A stretch of DNA of 60,668 nucleotides from Bacillus massilinigeriensis (GTDB lineage Bacteria; Bacillota; Bacilli; Bacillales; Cytobacillaceae). The stretch covers positions 53,790 to 114,457 of the forward strand of contig NZ_LT630016.1 of NCBI RefSeq assembly GCF_900111815.1. Reading direction: 5' to 3'. Positions within the stretch are counted from its first letter, which is position 1. Each line of letters opens with the position of its first letter. The notes under the pieces were generated by a model. That model was not told the DNA's origin and did not search any database. It worked only from the letters and a program-made list of their open reading frames with translations. Below, one piece after another: positions 47,150 to 56,639 of this stretch. A program made the translations under genes and the position numbers.

Positions 47150-47917
47150 ATGGAAATTTCAAGTGAAAGCCGAGAGTTTTTAGAAAATTTAAGGTTTTAT
47201 TTAATTTCAAGTGGTAAAAAGGAAAAGGAAATAGAAGAAATAATTGGCGAATTAGAAGATCATTTATCTGAAGCTGAACAGAACGGGAAGAACGTTGAAG
47301 ATATAATTGGTAAAAGTCCTAAAGAGTACATGGAACAAATAGCAAATGAAATGCCTGTTGATATTAAGGGTTTGTTAAAATATATACAGATTATCGTTAT
47401 AGGTGCATTTTCATATATTTTAATGGGAGATGCCATACGGGGAGAATTGGAATACTCATTAATTGATATGATTGGTTATCCATTTATCTTCTTACTTTCT
47501 TTATTACTTACATCTGTTTTATTTAAATATGTTGCAAGCAACAAAATCACAAAAACCAAAGAGTGGTTATTGTTTGGAATCGTTGGTTCTACTCCATTGC
47601 CTTTATTTATTGCACTAATCTTTCTGGATAGATTTTATGATACACCAACTATTCAGTTTGGGGTTATTGGAAATTTTATTGCAATTGTTTTTTCAATTGT
47701 AGTTTTCGTTGGAATTGCGATTTGGAGCAAAACATGGGTATCTATTATTCTTCCGATAATTTTATTCTTGCCAGAATTTATTATAAATAAATTCAGTCTT
47801 GAAGAGAGCACAAAAATAATTTTAAGCGGAATTATTCCCCCAGTTTGCTTTGCTGCTTATGCCCTCACCGTTTTGAAGTTGGAGAAAAGCAAAGATAAAA
47901 AGTTAACTGAACAGTAA
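47150..47917 (+). CDS. HAAS-domain (DUF1700-like) membrane protein
   Basis: 255 residues. The N-terminal 75 residues match the HAAS pattern: FLENLRFYLISSGKKEKEIE, EIIGELEDHLSEAEQNGKN and IGKSPKEYMEQIANEMP. Six or so membrane helices follow. Four bases after padR, so co-transcribed. HAAS proteins are paired with PadR regulators and thought to sense the envelope; the output is unknown. Confidence 0.8.
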   Translation: MEISSESREFLENLRFYLISSGKKEKEIEEIIGELEDHLSEAEQNGKNVEDIIGKSPKEYMEQIANEMPVDIKGLLKYIQIIVIGAFSYILMGDAIRGELEYSLIDMIGYPFIFLLSLLLTSVLFKYVASNKITKTKEWLLFGIVGSTPLPLFIALIFLDRFYDTPTIQFGVIGNFIAIVFSIVVFVGIAIWSKTWVSIILPIILFLPEFIINKFSLEESTKIILSGIIPPVCFAAYALTVLKLEKSKDKKLTEQ

Positions 47918-48084
47918 ATTTTCAAATATATCACCATGAAAAGGCCGTCAAGAGTTAGAAGTACCAAGCTTCTTTGAATTTGTGGATACAATCGGCTAAT
48001 CTTCCATCAAAGTTGGCACCTTTTCCATTATGTATTCATATTGTCTCATTTTGGACATAAATTAATGCGAAAGGAGGAGGTAGC

Positions 48085-48453
48085 ATGGAATGGTTTATAA
48101 AAGGTTTTAAGAATTATGCTAACTTTAAGGGCCGTGCGCGTCGTAAAGAGTACTGGATGTTTTATTTGTTCTACATGATTTTTTTAGCTTTGCTAGCTAC
48201 TGTAGCAGATATTACAGATACCACTATTTCTTATGTTATTTTTGGTATTTACTTTCTCGGTACCCTTATACCAGTCTTTGCCGTTAATGTTCGAAGGTTG
48301 CACGATATAGGCAAAAGCGGGTGGTTCTTACTAACGTATTACATACCTATTGTCGGAACGATCTTCTTGCTCGTGTCTACTTGTACTGACAGCCAGCCTG
48401 GCGACAATAAGTATGGTCCGAACCCTAAAGAAAACCAATCATCTGCTGCATAA
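48085..48453 (+). CDS. DUF805 membrane protein
   Basis: 122 residues, four membrane helices: FKNYANFKGRARRKEYWMFY, VNVRRLHDIGKSGWFLL and the polar end CTDSQPGDNKYGPNP are the DUF805 hallmarks. AAAGGAGGAGG precedes the ATG. Function unknown for the family. Confidence 0.9.
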   Translation: MEWFIKGFKNYANFKGRARRKEYWMFYLFYMIFLALLATVADITDTTISYVIFGIYFLGTLIPVFAVNVRRLHDIGKSGWFLLTYYIPIVGTIFLLVSTCTDSQPGDNKYGPNPKENQSSAA

Positions 48454-48781
48454 CTGCTAAAGGCGTTCCATCCGGAGCGCTTTTCATATTGAAAAAGATA
48501 AAGAAAATAGGTTTATTTTACTCATTTGCTTGTTTTATTAAAGAAGCAATAGAATTTTTGATTTTTACAGCAGCTGTATTTTTTTACAAAAATAGAATCC
48601 GCATCTTCCTTTCCCCGCCAAAAAGCCGCCATGATTCAAATATACAAATATTATTATTCTGTACGAGCTGCAAATACCATCATAAAATAAATACTATTCA
48701 TTACCTCTATTCCCATAGTGGTGACGTAGCGTAAAAACCGGTATAATGGTCCTAATATTTCTATTTATAAAGGAGCTAGCT
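48454..48781. other. intergenic region with weak terminator
   Basis: An imperfect stem AAAGGCGTTCC / GGAGCGCTTTT at 48459-48486 probably ends the DUF805 gene. A TTG-started frame at 48489-48734 has no ribosome binding site and is not believed. Confidence 0.5.
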
Positions 48782-49591
48782 TTGGAAATCCTACATCATA
48801 AAATATTTTCCCATTCTGCCTCTAAAGAATGGGTGGTTTTGGTTCATGGAATTGGCGGAAGTTCGTCCATTTGGTTCAAACAAATTAAAGAATACCGGAA
48901 GCACTTTAATCTCCTTCTTGTCGATTTGCCTGGCCACGGAGGAAATAAAACTGGTCTCAAGGATATGGAGCATCAATCGTTTGAAGCGATTGCCGATCGA
49001 GTCACCGACCTTCTTGATCACCTTGGGATCAAGCAAGCTCATTTTGTCGGAGTTTCCCTCGGTACGCTGGTTATTCGGTATATTGCTCGCTTCTCCCCTG
49101 AAAGAGTAGCTTCAATGGTCCTTGGAGGTTCCGTCGAACGCATCCATCCGCCGCTTGTTCTGCTCGCAAAGCTTGTAGAAGGAATCAAGCACTTCATCCC
49201 ATATATGTGGGTATACCGGCTCGTTGCTTGGATTCTCATGCCAAAAGAACACCATGCTGAGGCGCGAAAAACCTTCATCAGAGAAGCTATCAAACTAGGA
49301 CAGCGCGAATTCTTCTGCTGGTACCGTGTTCTTCATATGGAAGTAAACAAGCTCTTCACTCATGAAAAAGAACAGCATCCAGTTCCCTCCATCTATATCA
49401 TGGGTAGTGAAGATTATATGTTTTTGCCTTACATCAAAAAACGTTATGGCGGCGATAAAAATATATCATTGAGCATTCTCTCCAATACCGGCCATGTCTG
49501 TAATATTGAAAAAGACAAGGAATTCAACGACATTTCCATTGCTTTCATTAAGGAACAGGACAATCGCCTCAATGAAGCAATCAACGGTTAA
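48782..49591 (+). CDS. alpha/beta-fold hydrolase
   Basis: 269 residues from a TTG with AAAGGAGC upstream. Oxyanion-hole strand VVLVHGIGGSSSIW, nucleophile elbow FVGVSLGTLVIR (Ser), a lid region and a late STGH-like SNTGHVCNIEKD providing the His. The acid is likely the Asp in IYIMGSEDYMFLP. Substrate not predictable. Single gene with a strong terminator. Confidence 0.88.
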   Translation: MEILHHKIFSHSASKEWVVLVHGIGGSSSIWFKQIKEYRKHFNLLLVDLPGHGGNKTGLKDMEHQSFEAIADRVTDLLDHLGIKQAHFVGVSLGTLVIRYIARFSPERVASMVLGGSVERIHPPLVLLAKLVEGIKHFIPYMWVYRLVAWILMPKEHHAEARKTFIREAIKLGQREFFCWYRVLHMEVNKLFTHEKEQHPVPSIYIMGSEDYMFLPYIKKRYGGDKNISLSILSNTGHVCNIEKDKEFNDISIAFIKEQDNRLNEAING

Positions 49592-49608
49592 TATCTTCAC
49601 TTGCACAC

Positions 49609-49642
49609 TAAAAGGGAAACCCCGATAGCGGGGTTTCCCTCT
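49609..49642. terminator. bidirectional terminator between hydrolase and selO
   Basis: AGGGAAACCCCG-ATA-GCGGGGTTTCCCT stem with TCTTT after it and A-rich sequence before it. Confidence 0.88.
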
Positions 49643-49654
49643 TTGTATGGCTCT

Positions 49655-51109
49655 TCATGTTCCGCAGTAAGTGCGATAAGGTGAGGAGCATTCTGGCACC
49701 GTTGTGTATGCTGCTTGCTCTGGAGCATGCTCGTATGGGTTACGCAACACTTGCAGCAATCTCTCCATTACACTGTAGTCGCCGCGCTCCGCTGCTTCTA
49801 GCGTCTCTTCCACTCTGTGATTACGCGGAATAACCGCAGGGTTGCTGAGCTGCATGAGCTTTTCCGAATCTGCTTTCGACTCCTTCTGCCTATCAAGTCT
49901 CGCATGCCATTCGCCTTGCCATTTAGCGAAATCTTCACTTTGAAACAGCGTCGTATGTTTCGCCTTTTGAAAAGTCAATGCGACAAACGTGTTCGTGTAA
50001 TCCGCCTTATACTTATGCATCAATTCAAGAAGATTTTCCACCAATGCTATATCTTCTTTTTCCTCATTAAATATCCCTAGCTTCTCCCTCATCCCCTTCA
50101 GCCAATAGCTGCGGAATCTTTCCATGTAACGAGAGATTTCTGCCTGGGCAATTTTCACTGCTTCTTCTTCCTCTTTGTGGAGCAATGGCAACAAGCTTTC
50201 AGCAAAACGGGCAAGGTTCCAGCCGCCGATTACAGGCTGGTTGCCGTAAGCATAGCGGCCTTCCCGATCTATCGAGCTGAAAACCGTTGCAGGGTCATAT
50301 TGATCCATGAAAGCGCAAGGTCCATAATCAATCGTTTCTCCGCTGATCGTCATGTTGTCCGTATTCATCACCCCATGGACGAAACCAACAAGCTGCCATT
50401 TGGCAATGAGTTCAGCTTGACGATCGATTACTTCACGGAGGAGCTGCAAGTAGCGGTTCTCATTCCTCTCAACTCGCGGATAATGGCGCTCTAAAGCAAA
50501 GTCGGTAAGCGCCCTTAACTTGTCAATGTCTCCCCAATTGGCAGCAAACTGAAACGTACCAACACGAAGATGGCTTGCAGCTACCCTAGTGAGGACCGCT
50601 CCTGGTAGCTTTCGCTCACGAATGACAGCTTCCCCTGTCGTTACCACCGCTAAGCTCCTCGTCGTCGGTATTCCGAGCGCGTGCATTGCCTCGCTGATGA
50701 TATACTCGCGCAGCATCGGTCCAAGCGCAGCCCTGCCGTCTCCTCTACGGGAGTATGGTGTTCTTCCTGGTCCCTTCAGCTGGATGTCCACCAATACTCC
50801 TTCTGTTGTCTTCTGCTCTCCGAGTAATACTGCCCTGCCATCACCGAGCATGGTAAAATGGCCAAATTGGTGTCCGGCATAAGCTTGGGCTATCGGAACC
50901 CCGCCTTTCGGAATGTCATTCCCCGCAAAGACGGCAACACCTTTTTCACTCCTAAGCGCATCCGGATTTAAACCAAGCGATAATGCAAGTTCTTCATTTA
51001 GAATCACCATTTCTGGAGACTCTACAGGTGTTGGTTTAATATTAGAAAAAAATATTTTCGGCAGTTTTACATAGCTGTTTTCCAGCTTCCACCCCGCACT
51101 GCTCTCCAT
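49655..51109 (-). CDS. selO: protein adenylyltransferase SelO (YdiU)
   Basis: 484 residues from ATG 51109 (GGAGCTGGGTTG upstream). Pseudokinase-fold AMPylase that transfers AMP from ATP to protein hydroxyls. Seen: [21 protein letters not shown] split as GHQFGHF and [62 protein letters not shown] with catalytic Asp and Asn, [10 protein letters not shown], and the end [14 protein letters not shown]. The C-terminal cysteine is a normal TGC/TGT codon, so this is the Cys form and not a selenoprotein. Monocistronic. Confidence 0.95.
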   Translation of the reverse strand: MESSAGWKLENSYVKLPKIFFSNIKPTPVESPEMVILNEELALSLGLNPDALRSEKGVAVFAGNDIPKGGVPIAQAYAGHQFGHFTMLGDGRAVLLGEQKTTEGVLVDIQLKGPGRTPYSRRGDGRAALGPMLREYIISEAMHALGIPTTRSLAVVTTGEAVIRERKLPGAVLTRVAASHLRVGTFQFAANWGDIDKLRALTDFALERHYPRVERNENRYLQLLREVIDRQAELIAKWQLVGFVHGVMNTDNMTISGETIDYGPCAFMDQYDPATVFSSIDREGRYAYGNQPVIGGWNLARFAESLLPLLHKEEEEAVKIAQAEISRYMERFRSYWLKGMREKLGIFNEEKEDIALVENLLELMHKYKADYTNTFVALTFQKAKHTTLFQSEDFAKWQGEWHARLDRQKESKADSEKLMQLSNPAVIPRNHRVEETLEAAERGDYSVMERLLQVLRNPYEHAPEQAAYTTVPECSSPYRTYCGT

Positions 51110-51231
51110 CAACCCAGCTCCTTTTTCGCATTTGATATTGATTGTAGATACATCAACCTATGCTGACCTATTTAACATTTTCCACTTCCATTTATTATAC
51201 CCGTTTTACTATAGGGAACCATGAATGATGA

Positions 51232-51268
51232 AAAAAGCAGCAGACCACTTCTGCCTGCTGCTTGCTCC
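51232..51268 (-). terminator. terminator of the acyltransferase gene
   Basis: Minus strand: AAGCAGCAG ... CTGCTGCTTTTTTC. Confidence 0.8.
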
Positions 51269-51277
51269 AACGCTTTC

Positions 51278-53200
51278 TTATTTAGTCATTGCCTCGACAA
51301 TCAAATCAGTTAAAGCTTCCGCACCTTTTTTACCTACATGGACACCGTCCGGAGCGAAATATTCTGGATGATTAATCCCTGTTTCGTGCCAATCCACCAG
51401 CGTGATATGGTCGTGTTTTGCAGCCATCCTCTCAATGGATTCATTGACTTTTCGCTCCCATGGACGAGGGACACGGGTATTGACAAGGTAAATTTCAGCA
51501 TTCGGAAAATGATCCAGCAATGCTTCCATTTGTTCATCAGTGAAATAGCCGTTTGTTCCGAGCTGGATGATGACCGCTTTTTCAGGTTGATTGAAGGAAG
51601 CATAGTCCGGGGCAAGTCCGATAGCCTGTGATACTTGCCTGCCTACTTCCGCGTCAATCGTCATGTTTGGAAACCGGTTCAAGAGACTTTGGGCCGCATC
51701 TAGCATGACGGAGTCGCCAATTGCCAGTATTTCCTTGTTCATAGCAGCAGGAAGGGCAACACCCTTCTTCTTATCCTGCTTTGTATTTTCCTTAGAGGCA
51801 TTCTTATTCTTACGGACAGACTCTTTCTCGTCTTTAATTTCCTGTGTTGAATCTTTTTTTTCGGATTTTCCCTTCTCACTTTGCTTCCTAGAAACATTGC
51901 TTCCAGCGGTCTCAACTTCTGATGAGTCCGGGCTGGCATTCTTTATTTTCAGCTTGCTCGGGGCACCTTCCCTGTCATTGCCTTCCCCTTTGACCACACC
52001 AGTAATACCTGCCGTGAATACTAGGAGAAATGCAGCTAAGGTTACGGTAGCTGCACGGCGGACAACTGAAGCTTGCTTCCATTCCAGTGACGGCTTGAGC
52101 TGACGGAAAAATGCACGAAATCCTTTTTTGCGGATGGGCATTTCGATGTAGCGATAGGATAGCTCCGCAATTCCAAATGTAAGTGCAAGTTGAATCGCTA
52201 CCCGCCACAAAACTGGATGGCCGATTTCATAAACAGGTGTCCCAAGCACGATTACCGGATAATGCCAGAGATAAATCCCATATGATCTTGTGCCAACCCA
52301 CATAAGCGGCTTCCAAGCAAGCATTCTTCCGAGAGTGCTGCTCGGATGGCAGACACATGCGATGAGGACGGCGGCATTCAAGCAAACAAAGAGCATTCCT
52401 CCACGATAAAGGAAGCTTTGGTATTCATCGACAAAAACAACACAAAGGATAAAAATAAGCAAGGATACGAAGCTCGCTATATTCAAAGAGTTTTTCAGCT
52501 GCGGCGGCACTTTTCTGGCCGACAAGCGCTTCATTGGCCAGACAAGGGCGAGCCAGCAGCCAATGAGCAATTCAAATGAACGTGTATCCGTTCCATAGTA
52601 TATCCGGCTCGGGTCGGCTCCAGGTTCATATAGAAACGCCATCCATAATGCCGAGCATGCAGCTCCTCCAAGGACGACTGCTGCAAACTTGCTTCGATCC
52701 TTCAATATATAAAATCCGCCAAGAAGCACAAGCGGCCAGATAACGTAAAACTGTTCTTCAATGGCAAGAGACCAAAGGTTTTTCAACGGCGAAGGTGAAC
52801 CCATACTGTCAAAATAAGAAAGCTCATGGAAGATAAACCACCAGTTGCTTGAATAGAAAATGGAGGCAATCGTATCGCCGCGGACTGTTTCCAGCATATC
52901 TCGCTGAAACAAAACGACCCAGACGAACGATGTTGCTATCATCATATAGGCGGCAGGAAGCAAGCGTCTAATACGTCCAATCCAAAATTGCTTCAAACTA
53001 AAGGAAAATGGATCATCGTGATTAGGCAAAATAATCGAAGTAATTAAATAGCCTGAAAGCACGAAAAAAATATCAACACCTAAAAATCCTCCACTGGCCC
53101 AGCTGAAATGAAAGTGATAGGCAATGACAGACAGTACGGCTATGGCTCTAAGGCCATCCAATCCAGCAATATAACGGGTTTTGTGGGTTTTCCCTTTCAT
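51278..53200 (-). CDS. OatA-like membrane acyltransferase with SGNH domain
   Basis: 640 residues from ATG 53200 behind GGAGGAATTATTTA. N-terminal acyltransferase-3 domain with about eleven helices: YIAGLDGLRAIAVLSVIAYHF, shown in part (catalytic His), GGFLGVDIFFVLSGYLIT and NLWSLAIEEQFYVIWPL. After residue 400 comes a Lys/Glu/Ser-rich linker, then an extracellular SGNH esterase-like domain: ILAIGDSVMLDAA (Ser), VIIQLGTNGYF (Asn) and DGVHVGKKG (Asp-His pair). It most likely O-acetylates peptidoglycan or a wall polymer, like OatA/YrhL. Confidence 0.9.
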   Translation of the reverse strand: MKGKTHKTRYIAGLDGLRAIAVLSVIAYHFHFSWASGGFLGVDIFFVLSGYLITSIILPNHDDPFSFSLKQFWIGRIRRLLPAAYMMIATSFVWVVLFQRDMLETVRGDTIASIFYSSNWWFIFHELSYFDSMGSPSPLKNLWSLAIEEQFYVIWPLVLLGGFYILKDRSKFAAVVLGGAACSALWMAFLYEPGADPSRIYYGTDTRSFELLIGCWLALVWPMKRLSARKVPPQLKNSLNIASFVSLLIFILCVVFVDEYQSFLYRGGMLFVCLNAAVLIACVCHPSSTLGRMLAWKPLMWVGTRSYGIYLWHYPVIVLGTPVYEIGHPVLWRVAIQLALTFGIAELSYRYIEMPIRKKGFRAFFRQLKPSLEWKQASVVRRAATVTLAAFLLVFTAGITGVVKGEGNDREGAPSKLKIKNASPDSSEVETAGSNVSRKQSEKGKSEKKDSTQEIKDEKESVRKNKNASKENTKQDKKKGVALPAAMNKEILAIGDSVMLDAAQSLLNRFPNMTIDAEVGRQVSQAIGLAPDYASFNQPEKAVIIQLGTNGYFTDEQMEALLDHFPNAEIYLVNTRVPRPWERKVNESIERMAAKHDHITLVDWHETGINHPEYFAPDGVHVGKKGAEALTDLIVEAMTK

Positions 53201-53591
53201 TAAATAATTCCTCCAGTATCTAGGCAACTTCATCTTGTGGACGGCTGGCTATAAAAATCTCACAAATTCTAGTCTACCTCTTATATGACGACAATGCATG
53301 TAGAAAAGTAGCATTTTTTGCAGAAAAATTTCACCTTGTTTTTTTAAAAAACAAGTCATTTGAAAATACCCTCTGCATACTAATCTTAAATATCTAAATT
53401 TCAACTTTTGCGAGGAAATATTTTACTATTTTCATTGTATGCTGACTCAAGCTGGAAAATTTCCGCATCATTAGGGGAAACAAAAAATGCCTATGTAGGC
53501 GGTGAAAAAAGAACATCTGCTCGAATGCGAACTTTAAAATAGTAGGGACAAGTCCGCATATGCCATAATGAGGAAAAAGGGAGGTAATAAT
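53201..53591. other. intergenic region, nothing recognised
   Basis: About 390 bases holding the acyltransferase promoter on one strand and the DinB promoter on the other. No gene, repeat or RNA element recognised. Confidence 0.5.
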
Positions 53592-54089
53592 TTGGAACAT
53601 AATCATAAAGTACGGGAAGAAATATTGCAAAGTGTTATGGGGTTAAGCGATTCTGAATTGAATGTAAAACCTTCCGCAGAAAAGTGGAGCATCATGCAGG
53701 TACTTGAACATCTAAATTTGGTTGAGCGGTTCGTCCTGAAACAAGTGGAGAAAGTAATGGCCAGCGATAAGGAAACGAACACTGACGCAAAGCCAATTCA
53801 CCTATCAACGGATCGAAAGCGTAAAATTTCCGCTCCTTCCATTCTTGAACCTACTGAACAATTCATTACGCTCGCAGAGATGAAAGAAAAACTGCACGCT
53901 TCTAGAAACTCATTAGAAGCATTTGTAGCAGGGGCGGATAAAGGAAAAATGCTTCAGCGGTCCTTTCTCCACCCGGCCTTCGGCGACTTGAACGTAAAAC
54001 AATGGATTGAATTTATCGGCTGGCACGAAAAGCGGCACCTCGAACAGATTGAGGAGATTAAGCAAGAGCTAGAGCAAGAAGAAGGTTAA
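53592..54089 (+). CDS. DinB-like four-helix metalloprotein
   Basis: 165 residues from a TTG with GGAGGT six bases upstream. LNVKPSAEKWSIMQVLEHLN carries the first His of the DinB metal site, and EFIGWHEKRHLEQIEEI the second pair, a typical DinB_2/DUF664 layout. The family includes thiol transferases such as BstA; the activity here is unknown. Ends at a terminator. Confidence 0.85.
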   Translation: MEHNHKVREEILQSVMGLSDSELNVKPSAEKWSIMQVLEHLNLVERFVLKQVEKVMASDKETNTDAKPIHLSTDRKRKISAPSILEPTEQFITLAEMKEKLHASRNSLEAFVAGADKGKMLQRSFLHPAFGDLNVKQWIEFIGWHEKRHLEQIEEIKQELEQEEG

Positions 54090-54096
54090 TTTTTTT

Positions 54097-54128
54097 GAAA
54101 CCCCAGCATAGCTAGTTGGGGTGTTTTA
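54097..54128 (+). terminator. terminator after the DinB gene
   Basis: ACCCCA-N10-TGGGGTGTTTT stem right after the stop codon. Confidence 0.75.
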
Positions 54129-54247
54129 TGGTTTGCCTCTCCTGATTTATACTATTTTGAGATAGCATTTCTATAGCAGTATAACAAACAGAAGCTTGTT
54201 GGAACGGAATATGCATACCCGTCCGAATGATGTTTAGCTCCTCCATT

Positions 54248-55105
54248 TTATCTCTGTGCTTTTATCTTATTGAATTCTTCCTCTGTGACGGCACGGTAAA
54301 TTAGACGATGCTTCGTCTTCCAAAAAGATAGTTCCAATTTGGAAGCATTTCCATGAAAATGCCCGATTAGCCTGGTTTCCTTTCCGTCTACTTTCGTATA
54401 AAGCTGAAGTATGCTTCCATCGGTTATTCCCACGACTTCATATTTCGTTTCCTCGTACGGTTTTTTGTTATCGCTGCGAGTACTCACAAGGAGTGAACCT
54501 GACACATCTCCTTCACGTGTCCACTCGTCTATTTTAAGAAGCAGCTGAAGCGATTCATTTTTCCGAGCGTACAGATAGCCGAAAGTACGATCTAATTCCG
54601 AGAAAAAGGTATCTAAGTGATGATTGAAAAATTGTTCTTCATTATAGTTGGCTCTCTTTGCTTCATCTTGAAAATTCTCTATCACTCTATCAAACTCTTT
54701 TTTGTCGACCGCTCTATATAATCTCTCAAACTTTCCCTGTTTTTCTTTTACCAAGAGATTCTTACCGGAAAAATGAACATCGCTCCTCTGCTTTTTGCCT
54801 TTAAAACTTATCTTGATTTCATATCCCTTCCCGGTTTTCTTCCCGGTTACGGGATACGCTGTTTCTTTAATAGAAGATTTCTCTTCAACCACATTCAGTT
54901 GGTGGAACTTCCCCTTCACCTTCCCACTTCGCTTTGTTATATCAAACCAGTAAAAATCACCGTTTCCACCCTTGTATACAAAGGCATAAGGCATATTCAG
55001 CGGGTCATTAGGATCTCCACTCTTAGAGTTCGACCACCAAATTGAGGCACTAATTAGGAGCATAATCATTACCCCAGCTAACGCCAAAGTTTTGAACCGA
55101 TTCAC
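54248..55105 (-). CDS. hypothetical membrane-anchored protein
   Basis: 285 residues from GTG 55105 with GGGAGCAGG upstream. One N-terminal helix (LALAGVMIMLLISASIWW), then an extracytoplasmic region with two similar blocks, roughly residues 40-150 and 200-285. Each block runs from a strand pattern (GDFYWFDITKRSGKVKGKFH; GDVSGSLLVSTR) to a shared ending (RLYRAVDKKEFDRV; RLIYRAVTEEEFNKI). This internal duplication is visible in sequence. No family recognised; function unknown. Confidence 0.75.
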   Translation of the reverse strand: MNRFKTLALAGVMIMLLISASIWWSNSKSGDPNDPLNMPYAFVYKGGNGDFYWFDITKRSGKVKGKFHQLNVVEEKSSIKETAYPVTGKKTGKGYEIKISFKGKKQRSDVHFSGKNLLVKEKQGKFERLYRAVDKKEFDRVIENFQDEAKRANYNEEQFFNHHLDTFFSELDRTFGYLYARKNESLQLLLKIDEWTREGDVSGSLLVSTRSDNKKPYEETKYEVVGITDGSILQLYTKVDGKETRLIGHFHGNASKLELSFWKTKHRLIYRAVTEEEFNKIKAQR

Positions 55106-55150
55106 CCTGCTCCCTCCCTTGATTTCTTTAAATATGATTATAAATCCCAA

Positions 55151-55494
55151 TTGAAAAATAATCCATTTTTAGATTAAATAGATTTTCCCTTACCAACCAT
55201 AATCTTGTTTCTATACAACAAACATTTGCTCATATTTTGGATCCTACAGGTTTCACCTACATGAAATCCCTCTTTACTGTAATCTGCACTTTCTCGATTA
55301 AGTAATGAATCCTATACAATCAACTTCATATTTATAAAGCCATTAGTTTAGGCCTTTGTTACTGTTTATTGCTTGATAAGCATAGACAGTTACCATGTTA
55401 ATATACAATCAATCCCTTTTCTTATACAATTATTGGATAAAAGGGTCGTATTTACTCATATTTAAACTACATCATTTATGTCCAAGGAGGACCT
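55151..55494. other. upstream region of the first DUF1672 gene
   Basis: No gene. From 55277 on it is identical, base for base as far as I compared, to the region upstream of the third DUF1672 copy (59728-59945). Contains TTACAATTATT-like AT-rich promoter candidates and AAGGAGG before the ATG. Confidence 0.7.
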
Positions 55495-55806
55495 ATGTCA
55501 AAAAATAAAAAGCGTTTGTTAATCGCAAGCATTGGATCTGCTTTATTAATGGCAGGCTGCTTAAATATGGACACATCAAACACTAACCAGAACGAGGACA
55601 AACCAAAAGCTACAAGCAAAAACACTCACACCGACGAGCGATACGTCAGCGTCCAAGATTATACCGGCGAAGGCTATCGCATGAAGGGCGGAGAGGAAGA
55701 AGAAAAGATTGCGAAAAAAAACAGAGAAGAAATTGAAAAGGCTGTCAAAGAGTTTTTTCTAGATCAATACAAAACAGAAGTAGAAGTCCAGCATATGATT
55801 GGTGCA
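55277..55806 (+). repeat. long direct repeat, copy 1 (copy 2 at 59728-60257)
   Basis: The 218-bp upstream region plus the first 310 or so bases of the DUF1672 gene recur 4451 bp downstream without any indel and, by eye, without mismatch until the codon for Asn/Asp at 55806. Recent duplication or gene conversion. Confidence 0.85.
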
Positions 55807-56436
55807 AATGGTGCCGCCACCGTTTTTGTAAAATCAAAAGGACTTCTTAATTTCCATACATATGCGATCGTTCCTATTAACGACAAAGAAAACAAGGTTT
55901 TTTATAATAAGGTCCGATCGCAACCTGGAGATGTAGAAAGAGCTATGCAAACAGCCCTTTATCAAATATCAAACAAAGAAGAGTTCGATCAACTTCAAAA
56001 ACTCACAGCGAATTTTCCAAAAAAATATCCTATTGTAGGAGAGAACCCTGAATTCACACAAAAATTCTCATACACCGGTTATGTTACACCCTTTTTTTAT
56101 ATAGGTATTCGAAACCATGCTCTTAAGCCTTTATTAGAAACATATTTAAATAATCCAAATATATCAGAAGAAGAAATTATAAGGCTTTACAATTCTAAGC
56201 AATTCGAGACTGAAAATATTATTTTTTCAATCCATTTATATATGAAAGAAAAAACTGAAAAACCTGATCCCAAAATCTTCAAACAGCTTAGTGATGAAAT
56301 TACAAATGCTGCTGCTATCCCTAGTGGATCTTACAGAATTCATCTACACGATAATTATGTAAACAAATTAACAGGCCTTGGGAATAAAGAGAATTCACTT
56401 GAAACAAATTTTAACCATTTAATAGTTAAACAATAG
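55495..56436 (+). CDS. DUF1672 lipoprotein, copy 1
   Basis: 313 residues. Lipobox ALLMAGCLN after a short signal, polar linker, then ERYVSVQDYTGEGYRMKGGE, the DUF1672 signature, and a domain ending GSYRIHLHDNYVNKLTGLG. Known in staphylococci and bacilli as a family of surface lipoproteins of unknown function, often in tandem copies and beside a lipase-like protein. AAGGAGG precedes the ATG. A short frame encoding the start of such a partner follows 13 bp later. Confidence 0.88.
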   Translation: MSKNKKRLLIASIGSALLMAGCLNMDTSNTNQNEDKPKATSKNTHTDERYVSVQDYTGEGYRMKGGEEEEKIAKKNREEIEKAVKEFFLDQYKTEVEVQHMIGANGAATVFVKSKGLLNFHTYAIVPINDKENKVFYNKVRSQPGDVERAMQTALYQISNKEEFDQLQKLTANFPKKYPIVGENPEFTQKFSYTGYVTPFFYIGIRNHALKPLLETYLNNPNISEEEIIRLYNSKQFETENIIFSIHLYMKEKTEKPDPKIFKQLSDEITNAAAIPSGSYRIHLHDNYVNKLTGLGNKENSLETNFNHLIVKQ

Positions 56437-56449
56437 GAGGAGGCTTTAA

Positions 56450-56626
56450 TGGCAGTAAAAAATTTAGATACGAATAAACTATCTACTAATGATCCCAATT
56501 TAGTTGAACTAGCTGGATACCATGCGTATTTGAATAAACCTGATAATTCTCAATTTGAAGTTAATAGAATCAATTTCATAATTGCTCTTTTTAAAAAAGC
56601 TAAAACGACTCCTGATAGAAAATAAG
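56450..56626 (+). pseudogene. N-terminal remnant, probably of the lipase-like partner
   Basis: 58 residues, MAVKNLDTNKLSTNDPNLVE then LAGYHAYLNKPDNSQFEVNR, ending in TAA 13 bp before the IS. AGGAGGAGG lies upstream, so it is probably translated. The style fits the N-terminus of lipase-like proteins paired with DUF1672, whose catalytic part lies beyond the IS at 58.2 kb; that link is inferred. Confidence 0.55.
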
Positions 56627-56639
56627 CCTTTTTTAAAAA

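Noticed and set aside
48489-48734. 81-codon frame starting TTG after the DUF805 gene
   Set aside because: No ribosome binding site, begins within the probable terminator region and shows no domain.
49655-51109. SelO as a second selenoprotein
   Set aside because: The C-terminal residue is an ordinary Cys codon and the frame ends normally two codons later; bacterial SelO is commonly the Cys form.
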